NCBI RefSeq assembly: GCF_910596095.1
Contig: NC_056538.1
Span: forward strand, 18,710,501-18,774,500
DNA length: 64,000 nucleotides
Reading direction: 5' to 3'
DNA from: Thunnus maccoyii
Lineage: Eukaryota > Chordata > Actinopteri > Scombriformes > Scombridae
Position numbers and translations under genes: made by a program. This document shows positions 1-33,329 of this stretch, in pieces. The notes under the pieces are model-generated. The model did not search any database and had not been told where the DNA came from. It saw nothing but the letters and a program-made list of their open reading frames with translations. Position 1 is the stretch's first letter; each line of letters opens with the position of its first letter.

Positions 1-1975
1 ACAAAAAACACGGCATTTTTGAGGTTGTCTCAGTACTGATGTAATTACATGATTTCCGCAACTAACGTTCCCCTTCCACACGATGTGCAAAATAGATTTG
101 AGGGAGAAAAGTCTACAGACTATATAGGACTGGACCTTCTGTTTTTTGTGATCCTACATGACGAATGTTGAATAAGACTATGTGGTTTGCAGACGTGACC
201 AACACCAGCATGGTACACATATGTACACACAATTTATCAGTCTATTATACACTGTATATCTGACATGGTTGACAATATATCGGTCATCAGTATTGGGATC
301 ATGCCAGATATGCTTCACTAATTTCAAATTTTAATGCTACATTTGTTAATTACAGGTGCACTCTGAATTAATTTTAGCCGCAGCATTCTAGTTCTGTATA
401 AATGTGACAACTTTTAACTGATTTACAGTAAATTAAGTTAATATCTGCCTTTCTGTGCCGAGCTTTATCGATGCTTGAAGAGAGCAGATTTCCTCCCTTT
501 TTGATATCTACAAAAACATGTTTTCAGTTGAGTGACAGCCAGCGTCTTACATGGCAGCTTTCACAGATTCACCTGCAGAAAAAAAAGGATGTTTGCAAGT
601 TTTATGCTAGAGTAAATGTGACATGTTTTGCTGCACTTGAGCTGAGGTAATTTGTGCTTGTCTTCTTTGCTTTGCAAACACCTGGAAACAGTAAGAAAAG
701 AAAAAATCAGGATATTTATAAATAAGTGTTTTTTTAGATGTTAGTCTTATTGTATAAGTAATAAACTAAATTGCATAGGTTGTTATTGGTATTGACATAA
801 ATGACCATTATTGTGATCAGTGAAATGTCTATATCTTGTATCCATAATATATTTAAATATATCATCATCAAATTGTCAAATTTAGGTTGTTTAGTCTTTA
901 ATATATGTAATCTTTTATTCACATTTCTTAACCACCTCTCAGACGTTTACTATAATTTATTGTAAGAAGAACAAGACCAAAGAAAAATAGCCAGTGGTGT
1001 TGGCATGGATCATCCGCCATTGGAAAGCTAACAAATATGCCGTCATCTTTGTGATCTTTCATGTCAAACATCTTCAAATGTCAGACTTTTATTAAGTGTG
1101 TTTATTAAGTTCTTATTAAGAGGTTTATCTTTAATATAAAACTAATACTACTTGGGATCAAGGGTTGTACCATCACACCAAAAATAGACATGATGAGGCA
1201 AGTTAATAAAGCCATATTTTTCATAAAGTAAAATATGTTCACACATGTATAGAATCAGACGGTGGTCCTGTAAAATTATTTTTGATAACAGCTTGTCCTG
1301 TTCCATGAGACATCCCCTATGAAATTTCAGTATCATTCCATGAAAATTGCAGGATGATTAAATAATCATCCATGGGTTATTTAAAAGTCTTCCTTCTCAA
1401 GTTGCCCATTGAAGACATCAGGCAAAATGCAAATTATTAACCCCTAAATGCACAATTATTCTCAGTAGGCTAAAGAAGTACTGAAAGCCTTAAGTGCACT
1501 GAAAGGTAGCTTGTCATGCGTCATTCCCACTGTCACACTCGCTGTTTTCAACTGTCAGTCACACACTGGCAGTCTTGTGCCATGTCAAACCACCTGTTTT
1601 TGAGTCTGAAAGTGGTTTGACTTTCTGGTTGTTCATCCAATTAAACAGGCCTGATCACAAACTAAAGAAACACATGCATTATAAAGTTTTTTTTTTCCTT
1701 TTTTAGGAGATTAGAATTATGTTGTGGAAATTAACAAATACAAAGAGAATCACAGGTTGAATGGATGATGGTGGGTGATGGGAAAAATATGATATGCTCA
1801 ACTCTACTCAACCCTGCCCTGGATAGAAGCTGGGCAAAATAAGCCATGAGTTTTAATGATGAAGGTATTCTAAGTGGATCCAACTTGGGAAAGTACTAAG
1901 TTAAGAGCTTTGCTTTTTATGTAAATCAAGCTGGAATAGTTTTCATTTGGATGCTTCCTGTATGAGTACTGTAAG

Positions 1976-2694
1976 TAGGGGTGCAACGGATCACAAAACT
2001 CACAGTTCCAATCATATCACGGTTTTGAGTCACGGATTGGATCATTTTTTGGATCAGTTAAAAAAAAAAAAAGGGGGGAGAGACAAACATAATTTTACCC
2101 TCCATTCATTCTATAAAACACTTTTGCCAATGGTCTTAAATGAAAACCACATTCAAGATGTCCAATGTTTAAATAAAATCTTAAAATATATAAAATATTC
2201 AATACTCAATTGTTTAATTAAATTGCAATATGAGGCATGATACTTTCTTCCTTTAAACATGGTAGTGAATGAAACAACAGCCTGTGTCCACATCATCAAA
2301 ACTTGATGATAACTTACAAACATGAACACATCTTGTCCTGCAGCTTAGCTTGTTGAACGAGCCACCAAACAAACATTCACTGGGGAAAAGTCCACCACTA
2401 ACATCAGTTAGCAGCTACGTAGCTAATTAGCTGCTCAGATGCAGCACATTAAACGGCATATAAACATACCTGCAGATGTCACTTCAGACCCGTTAGATGT
2501 TGGTTTGGTTGTTGCTCTTCAAAATCCCTGTTAGCGACATGTTGTCCGTCCATGACTTGTACTTACAGCGGTTTGTTTACTTTGTCTCCAATGAGACATT
2601 AAATTTTGCAATTAATCTGCGGTTCACATGCGTGCTGAACCGTGGGGGGCGATCTGTAGGGATCACAGATCAACTACGTTCCATTACAGCACTA
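1976..2694. mobile_element. Non-autonomous hAT-type DNA transposon with 8-bp target duplication
   Basis: A 719-bp element starting taggggtgcaacggatc and ending in an imperfect inverted copy (reverse complement tagtgctgtaatgga, 11 of 15 positions). It is flanked by identical 8-bp repeats ACTGTAAG at 1968-1975 and 2695-2702. An 8-bp duplication with short inverted ends is the hAT signature. No transposase frame is present. Confidence 0.8.
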
Positions 2695-3775
2695 ACTGTA
2701 AGTATCACATGGAAGAGAAGTATCTCAACCAATAGCTGCTGTTGATCTCTGGCGGGTATAACTCGGACTAAAAGGCAGCTCATACTGGCTCCAGTCCAGT
2801 TTAACCCCTGAGGGTACCAATATAATATCAGCACCAACATCTATCAACATGCTCATAGATGTGACTTTAATGTGGGTGCTGCATTTAAGTGGTTTGGGTA
2901 TCAATTACTGATGTGGAAACAGAGTGTGTGCTATTTGAGTGTGTTTGCCCCTTGTAGTCTACACACACACACACATACACACACACTCCCCCCATGCCTG
3001 CCCCACAATGTTATCTGAAGTCCAGCCAGAGGTCTATCCAACAAGCCAGTTTGTACCCATGATGTTTGTCCCATCCAAACCTGAGCAGCTGTTAAGAGAC
3101 TAAACTCCTCACTCAGCTCTCAGCAGAAGTGGAACACAGTGGCTGTTGAGCTGTTCCCTAATACCCTTATGATTCATACTTGTTCTGTTCGCTTTCCCAG
3201 GATGCAGCTCTGCATGCCTCGCTGTGCTGTGGTCCTTGCCCTCGCCAACATTGTATCAGTGGATTACTCATCCTTCCACTGGGGCAACATACCGCATTGT
3301 GTGTGCGTGCATTAGTGTGTGTTTGTGTGTGGCTGTGCAGTGTTGATTGCTCAAACAGTAATGGCTTGTTTTTCAAGTGCTACCGTAGAGCAAGCAGTAC
3401 CAACACAGTGCTGCTGTTGTCACAGGATGAAGATTAGTTGTGGTGTTTAGCATTTGGTTTCTCGAGTAACAGAAAATTTAACAATTTTGATAATCAAATA
3501 ATTATTTATCAAGGAAAAATGTGAAACATTCACTGACTCCATCACCTTAAAAATTGAGATTTGTTTTTATATCATTGTACATAGAATATGGGTTTTAGAC
3601 TGTGTGTAGCAATATGAATGTCAACTTGGGCACTAATAAATATTTTCGGGTTGTCTGTCCGTTCATCCCAGAACACAATGTCTCAGGAATTCCTTGAGGG
3701 AGTTTCTTCAAATTTGGCACAAACATCCACTTGGACTCAAGGATGAACTGATTAGAGTTTGGTGGTCAAAGGTCA

Positions 3776-3790
3776 AGGTCACTGTGACCT
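3776..3790. promoter_or_regulatory. Perfect palindromic oestrogen-response-element-like sequence
   Basis: AGGTCACTGTGACCT: two AGGTCA half-sites as an inverted repeat with 3-bp spacing, the consensus oestrogen receptor element. It lies within a dispersed repeat in the sik2 intron. Binding is inferred from sequence only. Confidence 0.5.
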
Positions 3791-3900
3791 CACAAAACAC
3801 ATTTCTGGCCATAACTCAAGAATTCATACATTAATTATTACAGTTTCACACAAATGTCTAACAGGATAAAATTATGAAGTGATGACATTTTATATCCAAA

Positions 3901-3913
3901 AGGTCAAAGGTCA
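3901..3913 (+). promoter_or_regulatory. Perfect DR1 nuclear-receptor motif
   Basis: AGGTCAAAGGTCA, a direct repeat of AGGTCA spaced by one base (RXR/PPAR/HNF4 type). A second, near-perfect DR1 (TGGTCAAAGGTCA) lies at 3763-3775 in the neighbouring repeat unit. Confidence 0.45.
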
Positions 3914-6900
3914 ACTTCACTGTCACATCATAATGTTCTGCAAAAACACTTTTCTGGCCATTATTCAATGTCATAACTCAGGAACAGAAGGGGAGTTTGT
4001 ATTATATTTTAAATTTGGTTGGGTACTGAATTGGTGACACTAATCTTGGGTCTCCACCTTGAAACTGTGGTGATTGTGTGGATCTTCTGTGCTGTCGGGT
4101 TGAAAGTGTGTGTGTTCTTTCAGAATCAGCTTGATTGACCAACACATACAAGGAAAATACACTTAAATCATTTTTATTAAATTCCTTCAAAGTCTTCACT
4201 ACAAATATTATGAGTCTGGACAGACATGGATGTAAACTGCAACTTGACTGATTGGCAGAGGCATACAATGGCAAGGCGATATTTCTATTTTTTACTTTTT
4301 TCTTACATTTTGTGGACAATGATGAATCACTTATTTGAGAAAATGTCTGTTAGATTATTTGATAATAAAAAACTATTATCAGTTGCTGCCCTAGATTTCT
4401 TATTATCAGGGCTCAGTTGTGTGTGGTCAAAAAAATGTTTGCCTGATACAGTCTACTTAAGCCCAAAGTGATCTTCAAATGTCTTGTTTTGTTCAATGAA
4501 CAAAATCCAAATATATTTAGTTTATAGTGACAAAAGTGGCAAATACAACACCCTAAAAAAAAAACCCTTTCTCACCACACTTTTCTGACATCAGAATTGA
4601 GGTTGGCTGCTTCCGACAACTTTTGTAACTTTCCGAAAATGACAATTTGAACAACCACATCCACATCACACAGTGATTGGCTAATTGTGTGAAGGTAAGC
4701 AGCCTTTGAACTCCTCTCTTAAGCTCTCTATTTGTATTCCTCTCACAACTCCTTCCCTCACTTTGCTTGTGTAAGAATGAATGTTGCACCATAAATGCCA
4801 TAAAGGGAAGATTGTCTGATAGTGTGCACCGTTATTCCGATGTTGAAATGGTTATCTCTATGACCGCAGGCTTTTAACCCCACCTTTTAAGTGTAGGTAC
4901 TTTAGCCTTCAGACGTGATTGGACGAAGGCAAAAGTTGGACCGTCCACCAAGCACGTCAGTTGAAACATACTGACACCTTAAGAGATGGAAGCAGACCAC
5001 GAAAGGGAGAGTTTTTTATCCCTGAATGGTTATTACTTTAGAGTCCTGTTCTCTTCACAGGTGCATACTTGGACCTCCTTGACACATTCCCCTCCCCGGT
5101 GTGTTTTTTGATTAGCAGCGTTGCATGAAAGCTGCCCTGGTCACTGAACGGCCTCTTTGGTGGAATTTACCAGCCACTATCTAATCAGGTTTTCTCATTC
5201 TGCCAGATGTTAACTATTCATCAACTACGCAGTTGATGACGGTACAGCGTCATCTCCCTGAAGCTTTATAGTGCAACTTATGGCCTTTAGACATTTTTAT
5301 TGTGCGGTCTTTGTCTCAACACTCATCTGACCCTTAAGTCAACCCTGAGTCAAGACAATATAGAGTTATTAAGGTTAGGTGTTTACAACATGCTGCGTGT
5401 CAATGCCCTCAGTACATATGTTGCTCTACTTTAAATATCTCATGTGTAGTTGATGGTGAAATGTTTTTTTATCTTAATTGACTGTGAAATTGGCTTAGTG
5501 TGACTTCTCAGTGTATCATGACAAAGGCCTAGTTTCGAAATACTGTCAAAGTGATCTTATCGCTACCAAGTGTTTGGTTCCTTATGTGCACACCAGGGGA
5601 AATCACAGCAATATTGCATATGTGTTAAAGAAAAAAAGAAAACATAAAAAGAAGCCTATTTCTAACAAGTACAAAGTCCAGACAGAAAGTAGTTTTTAAT
5701 ATCTCGAGTGAACTCAGCTGCAAGCCAAAAAAATGCTCTTTTATGAAATTGATGCACTGTGTCCTCAGATAATTGCGTTACTTATATTTTTCACACTCTG
5801 TTTACTCATATATGAAGTTTGGTTGGCGGGGTGTTTTGTGGTTTTTGTGCATTGTTGTCAGGTTTGGTCGGTGGTCTGTATCCATGCCAGCTGGAAGGAA
5901 AGCCAACACAGAGTGTCCTATCTTGTTTGCCACAGAGTGTGAATTGAAGAGTTAGCAAGCTATCTGGACAGAGAGGTGTGAAGAGGAACCCTGCCGACAG
6001 CAACAAACACCATACTTTCCAAAGTTCACAGGGCTGCAAAAAATCACGTATCCTGTAAAATAGTTTGTCAGGATGACTTTGTCGAAATTAATGAACACAG
6101 AATGGGAAAGTTTAAAGTAGCAATGAGGGTGGTGTTAAAGGAGACAATGAGAGAAAGGTCAGTGGTCTGAACGCTTGAAGGAAGAAGACGGTAAAATTTA
6201 TGACTTTGGTCTCCCAGAGCCAGCGTCAGCTTTAGACTTTGGTTTCATGTGTTTTTCTGAACAACCACAAACTCATTCTGTCTTACTGTTCTGTGCACAG
6301 CCTGTGCTCAGTAGATAAACAGATAAATCAGATGTTTTTGTTACGCATTGGTTAAGACTGTAGGTTCATATATTTACATTGGTATTGTAATTTGTCTGAC
6401 TGATTGTCTGTGTTTGTACACACACTCTACAGTCATACACAGATAAACTTTGCATCATTATTAATAACTCTACAGCCCCCCTCCCAAACTCACCAACCCC
6501 CCAACTCACACCCTGTTCCAGCTTGTACTAATGTGGACGTTATGCATCAGAGGGCCAATTCTCAGAAATCTAGTCCTTCCCTTTCCTCCTCCGGCTATGA
6601 CAACACAGTACATTCTCCACTGTCAACTCTTACCTACTCTCTCTCTTTCTCTCACACACACACACATTATGGGTTATAAGAGGAGTTTCAGAAGAAAAAT
6701 TACATCGTACATCATGCTCTGAGTCACTTTACAAAGCATGCTGTAATGTAAAGCAGCTGTAAACTACTGTTGGCACCAGGCCTGCACCTCATCAGAAGTA
6801 AATTATCCTTTCAACACATCCACCAACACTCTTTGGGATGAAAAACCTGCTTGAATACATTCGGTCCCACTGCACAAAGTGATACCTTATACTGTCTTTG

Positions 6901-6932
6901 AAAGGCCTGTAGAGTAATGTTATATAAGTTAA

Positions 6933-27308
<20,376 letters not shown>

Positions 27309-29328
27309 AGGGTGCCAGCTGTGGGGGTTGACAGAAAGCAGTATTAAGCAATGAGAGCCTACACAGCATTAAGAGCAGAGAGAGTGGAGATATAAGTGGA
27401 GGCCACAAGCGTAGCAACAGGGAAGGGAAAGTGTTAATTTTTGTACGACTAATACAAACTCCATTTCTTAGTTGTGATGAACCTCAGAAAACCTTTCTAC
27501 CAAAATCCTCCCTTAGACTACCTCCCTTTCTCCCTCTCCTCCTCTGTTCTTGTTCTCATCAGCTCTACGAGACAGGAACAGGTCCGCTATGTGGCACAAG
27601 TTGAGCTTCGCCAGGCTAACTAGGCGAAGCTGCTGTTGTCATGGACGTTGTGTCACCTGTGAGATGATGAGCTCTTCAGGACTGCGCCGTGCAGCCCGGG
27701 GGGAGGGGGATGCTGCACATCCTTGAGGCTGCCAGAGTGCAGCATTTCACCTAGAAATGGTTTGGAAGTGAACTAATTTAGGACTGACTGACTGGCAACC
27801 AAAAGCACAATGGCTGGCAGTGCTTTTTGTATTTAAAATAGGACACCTTCAACAACAATAGACTGGTTCTCAAAACACTTTTGTGCATTTTTTTTTTCTG
27901 TTTCAGTAGATGAAAAACAACTGAACAAGAGAAAATAGCCCTCATTTATCATGGTACCATGGATATCACCGCACATTCAAGTGTTAAAAGTGTTAGCAAG
28001 AAACTGATCTTTTCCAGTTTATAGAAATGATTTTACACACTACTGTGAGCGCACAGGCTAACATGATGGTCGTATTTATCGGTGCATAGGTTTCAACACT
28101 AACATACACAGTATTTGACAGTACCCTCCACAAAAGAGTAACTTACTTAAACAGATAGTCAAACATGCTGAAGATGGTGAGTAATGCACCATTTGTGGAG
28201 CTTGTGCAACATTTGTGCTTTTAACAGTGATAAACTCTCTAAGATCATTTAGTTAATTAACTAGATAATATAACACAGCTATATAGCAGCAGGCTTTGGT
28301 GTTGGCTATGTGACGTAAATAATACAGTTTCTTCTGTTTGTTTTCAGTGTTTTTTGTAACTTGTAACTACTGATCCTGATTTATTTCTTACACTACTGAA
28401 ATGCTTTTCCACCTTTCCATCTGATTGCACACACTTGCTAGGTGTCATTATACTCGTGCAGCCAATAAGATGAGGATGATTACCAGCTCTCGCAGGTGAA
28501 AATGGCCACACGTCTATTTAACAGTTGAATTGTGGGTCATGCATTTGCCAGATAAATGAGGGCTGATGTAATTAACGTGTGTTTGGTTGAGAAGTTGCCG
28601 TGTTAGACAGTCGATATTATTCTATTTTTGTGGCAATACTGAAGCAATATTAATCCTTAATGTTGGGGGATTATGAATGGAAGCCTCACCTGTACAGCCA
28701 ACTCTGATTGGTTCCCGGGACCTCTGAGTCGTCAGCAGTGACATCACTGGAGTTGATGATGTAACCAGGAGATAATCTCTCACTCGCCCCGCTAGTGAAG
28801 GGACAAGCCTGGAGACAGTTGTATGTGTGTGTGTGTGTGTGTGTATATATGTATGTGTGTATGTTTGTGAGTGTGTTTGAGTGTGATTATGTTTGTTTGC
28901 ACAATTCAACTTTTCAAATTGTCTGCATCCATCACATTATTAGTGCATCATATCCATCTTTACTGAAAAAGACAAAACACTGTATTGACTCTAGTCTCCA
29001 TTCAAAATAACTCAACCTGTGCACACTTGTAGCTTTTAGGTGACTGCTTAGTTCTGGTTTACATCCTCAATGCTCCAGTCATGCCTCTGTGTTGTTTTAA
29101 TGATGAATTCTGTTTATAATAATGGAATGACCCCTTAAAAATTCCCTGCATAAGATTTCATGAAAGAATGTTTCCTCTCTGATGTTGGGGCTGCTGTGAG
29201 ACAAAGACCAGCAGAACATCAGTCACCTGACACTGGATTTCAACTATTTACCACCGCTCTTTGACTGACAGCAAGCCAGCAACAAGATGAGAGATTTTTT
29301 TTTTGTTGTTGTTGTTGTTTTACAACAC
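27309..29328 (+). other. sik2 3' UTR and downstream DNA
   Basis: Follows the sik2 stop. No canonical AATAAA was found close by on the + strand, so the end of the transcript is not placed. A TG tract lies at 28819-28860. No open frame looks coding. Confidence 0.6.
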
Positions 29329-29730
29329 TTAAAGGTACGGTGTGTGGAATTTAGTGGCATCTAGCAGAACGGACATGGCAGAAATGGAATATAATATTCA
29401 TAAGTATCTTTTAATTAGTGTATAATCGCCTGAAAATAAGAATTGTTGGGTTTTTGGTACCGTAGAATGAGCCCTTTATATCTACACAGGGAGAGGGTCC
29501 TCTTCCATGGAGGCTGCCATGTGGCACCGCCATGTTTCTACAGTAGCCCTGAACGAACAAACCAAACACTGGCTCTAGAAAGGGGCTTTTGCATTCTTTG
29601 CAAGTTTTGCAGCCACCGTACGTTCTCCTACACACTTGGAAGGGGAGGGGGAGGGAAGGGTTTTTCAGTTGGTTGCAATCCGCAGCCTCACCGCTTAGAT
29701 GCCTCTAAATCCTACACACTGGTTCTTTAA
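29329..29730 (-). mobile_element. MITE, TTAA-type ends, copy 2 (inverted)
   Basis: The same family as 19288-19668, in reverse orientation. It is flanked by TTAA at 29329-29332 and 29727-29730, with inner ends aaggtacggtgtgtgg and the complement of aagaaccagtgtgtagg. The two copies share internal words such as the one around atggcggtg / cccttccatgg. TTAA duplication points to the piggyBac or Kolobok groups. Confidence 0.85.
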
Positions 29731-30159
29731 GACTGTGTTGAATCTACTTGAAGCACACAGATGTATCTTCTCTGACAGTTGATCATGATGATGATTTTAA
29801 AAAGCTACTTTTCATTGGAATAACAGGACGACGAACATCAGAGGGTTGAGATGAGATTATTAGACCGTGACCATCTGCCAGACTGTGTGACCTTGAGTGG
29901 TCGGGGGTTAAACTTGTAGGACTGTGTGTAGTCACATTAGCCTTCAGACAAGACAGACAGGCTCAGTCTGTAGCCTCAGCTGAGCAGATATTTTATAGAG
30001 TTCACAGTCAGACTCTGAAGTACAGAGTGGTTTCTTTCTAGCTGCAGTTACCAGTCGTAATGATGGCTACAACATATGGACCAACTGTGGTTGCAGTCCT
30101 GTGCATGACTTGAAGGCAAAATCCACCCTAAACACCTTTAACAGTGTTGCACAACAGGT

Positions 30160-30505
30160 TATTTTCATTCTGCATTAATCTGTTGTTTATTTTGATTAAT
30201 CAATTAACCTTTTGGTCTATAAAATGTCAAAAATAGTGAGAAGTGCCCATCAAAATACCCTAGGGCCCCAGCTGACATACTCAAAATGCTTGTTTTATCT
30301 GACAGTCCAAACCCCAAAAATATTCAGTTTAGTCTCACAGAAGATCAAGAAAATGGGTAAATATATACCTTTGAGGGCCTTGAATCAGAACATTTTGGGC
30401 ATTTTTTTTTTGCTTAAAAAATAACTTAAAACGACTGATCGATTATCAATATTGCTGCAGAATAATTTTCTGTCCATTGATTAATCGACTGATCATTTCA
30501 TTTCA
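30160..30505. repeat. ATTAATCGATTA-end repeat family copy
   Basis: Contains gattaatcaattaacc, then the family-specific interior (tataaaatgtcaaaaatagtgagaa...), and ends with gattaatcgactgatca. The interior matches the copies near 16090 and 58480. Boundaries are approximate. Confidence 0.6.
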
Positions 30506-32838
30506 ACAAATGAACACTGCTGGATATGTACAGTGTATTCCTGAGCCTCTCTTGTTCTTCATTAGTGCACTTTTTTTTAATTTTTTTTTATTCCTGAGTA
30601 TAACTGTCCAGTATGACATCATGTTGAGATATTTCTGGCCTTGCACCCATCTTACATCAACGCCAAACACTTGGGTTTTTGGTGTGTGAGAAAAGGCTTA
30701 CTGAGTCACTGTTATACTCTTTTGACTTTTAACTATCAAACAGATGTACTCCAGCAACAATGGGCTCAATAGAACAGCATGCACTACAGCCACAAGACAT
30801 GTTGCAAAACAGGTCTTGTGGTTGCATTAATAGTTCCACCCTAAAATTTACAAACCATTTGGTGAGCTGGATATGTTTATATGGCCACACGCCCACGTTT
30901 TATTGACAGAAATCAGCTCACACCCAGTTTGTGGGTCATGTTGAGAATGTCTTTTGGAAAGACAACGAACCACTTGAGAACAAGAGTATGAGGCAGCTTG
31001 AAGGTAAAATAATAATTCTGGAGTTTACAGAACAGTGAATTGTTGATACATGACAGTGGGAGGGTATTTAAGGGTGGATTTCGCCTTAAGTGGATATTTT
31101 GATGATTGTTTTCTTGCATTGTTAATGGTCAGGCTAGAACACCTACAGGACGATCTGTGGAAATTGAATACTGGAGCACTTTGACAACCAAGGGAAGAAG
31201 AGATGTAGCGAGAGAGGAGGAGGCGAATGTGTTGGAGGTGGAAAAGGTTTTGTATCGCTCTGCTGTTTCCTGGCAGATGAAACAAACTGTAATCTGTAGG
31301 AAACACCTTTTCTCCTCTCTCTTCCCCACCAATAATGGACACAAAACAAATTTCTTTCAAAGAAAGACCAGACACAGTAACACTTTATCTGATTGTTGAT
31401 TTAATCCAAGAAAGAGAGCAACACTTTTCAGCTCATGACGAGTGTTCTTTGTACAAATTAGGGGTGTAGTGAATCTTCAGTGCACGCTCAAGTTGCACCG
31501 AGGGGAATTTTTGTGTTGAACGTGAATAGTGTTCAGTGTGCCTTTTTACTTTTTCGTATTTTCAATCTAAATTAAGACTATGAATAATACCATTATTTCT
31601 GGTTGGACCCTTTTATCATTTATTTTATTATGATTACTTATGATTACTTTTCTTTTCCTGAAAGTAAGTAGAGCCAGGTTTTACAAAGGTACAAAACCAA
31701 AGTCCCTCAGAAGTTTCCCTGTATGACCCACCGTGTGGAGTTTTGGAGCTTCTTTGTCAGCTTCTCTACCGTGCTTTTTCTTGTTGGTCAATCAGTGTAT
31801 GCCATTTAAAAGTATTATAGCAATATTTCTCTAGTTGAAGACTAAAGTCATGAAGATTCTAGTGGACATGTATCCAAGTATCATAATTTCACCTCCTGCT
31901 GATAAAACAAAAACATCAATCTATCAATAGAAATCCAGTTTTATATTTACCTTCATTGATGTTGACCACACATAAGCTAACTTGCTGTTGAGATTAAAAA
32001 AAGGTTTATTGAACATAATATTGTGGGTTGTTCTTGTGTGTGTGTGTCGATGAGTCACATCATTTGTCAGTGTGTTTTGACAATGCTTTAAAGCGGCTCT
32101 GTTTGTGTTCATCCTGGTTGTTGAAACACGGTTACAGAGCTGACACTTAAAGTATTTTCTACATCACATCTTCTCCACATAACCCAATTGTCCTATAACT
32201 ACAAACTGCACCCATCTGATAGCACCCCGGGGTTTTCTCGGTGTTGGTGTGGGTTAATGACTTGGAAAAATGAATCGCACCAAGTACTCCGTATAAACTG
32301 TTGAGTCATAGTTGAACCTGAAATCATTTCAACCAGAATTAAAGCACCCGAGGCGGTCAATCCAGCAGGAGCCACAGGACTGGTTCTGTTGCATCGTTTA
32401 AATATTTATATCCTGTAATGCCAGGCTTTAACTACCAATGACTTCAGTTCACTTGTACTTTTGTTGATAGGGCTAATAGTCTCATAAATTCCTTACATAT
32501 TTCCTGTCACTACCTTAAGTGAACACGCTAACATAACTACACAGGAGATGACAGATTTGTAGTTCTCCACGTCAGATAACAGAGAAAGTACCAGGATGTT
32601 CAGGCAGTCAGAGGAAGTATTTGAAAGAAAAGATATTTTCCTGTCTGTAATGACAGCATACCTGGACAGAATTACCCCGAGGCATTAAAACTGTGTCTGT
32701 CTGCTCTGACAAATACGAGAGAAAACAAAATGTGCTCTTGTTTGCAAGTGCTATCTGACACAGGTTTGGTTAGAAGCAGACATCAACTCAAACTGATGAT
32801 TCAGACACAACCACAGCATGATTATCACTTCTGACACA

Positions 32839-33329
32839 TTAAAGGGTTAGTTCACCCACATTACAGAAAAAAACATTTTCTCCCTTACATGTAAGTGGTT
32901 TCTAGCCATGCAGATAGTTGTGGTTTAATTTGCCCTGGTTTTCAGATATGTGTCTGAGATGTCTGCAAAGCCAATCATACCTTAATCATTTCCTAATGGA
33001 CCCTGGGGCAAAAATCTGACCCTAATGACCACTTGTTTGTGGTCAAATATAAATTTATTCAGGAACATTCACTGTTTAAATTGTGGTACAGCAAGACAGG
33101 TAATGATGCAGGACCTGCCTTAGGGCCTCTATCATTTCAACCCTGTTTAGTGGTGCATAGACTGACTGACACCACATTTAATATGGTACATTCAGAGGCA
33201 GTTGCCCACAGTTGTGAGCATCGCAATAGAAATTTCACTTATGCCCATTATGTGCAAGCAAATCTCAGAGACAGATATCTCAAAATCCAGACAAATATTT
33301 TTTTTTATTTGGGGGAACTAACCCTTTAA
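32839..33329. mobile_element. MITE with TTAA ends, second family
   Basis: 491 bp from TTAAAGGGTTAGTTCACCC to its inverted copy GGGGGAACTAACCCTTTAA, flanked and terminated by TTAA. The terminal inverted repeat is about 18 bp. The 98-residue open frame inside shows no known domain. Confidence 0.85.

Larger units (their letters stand above)
3630..3995. repeat. Dispersed repeat with two degenerate 138-bp units
   Basis: Two related units are offset by 138 bp. Each contains ggtcaaaggtcaa (3764 and 3902) followed by a segment ending in ctggccat. The text resembles a repeat I recall as very common in percomorph genomes; its class is not established here. It carries nuclear-receptor half-sites, listed separately. 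Confidence 0.6.
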
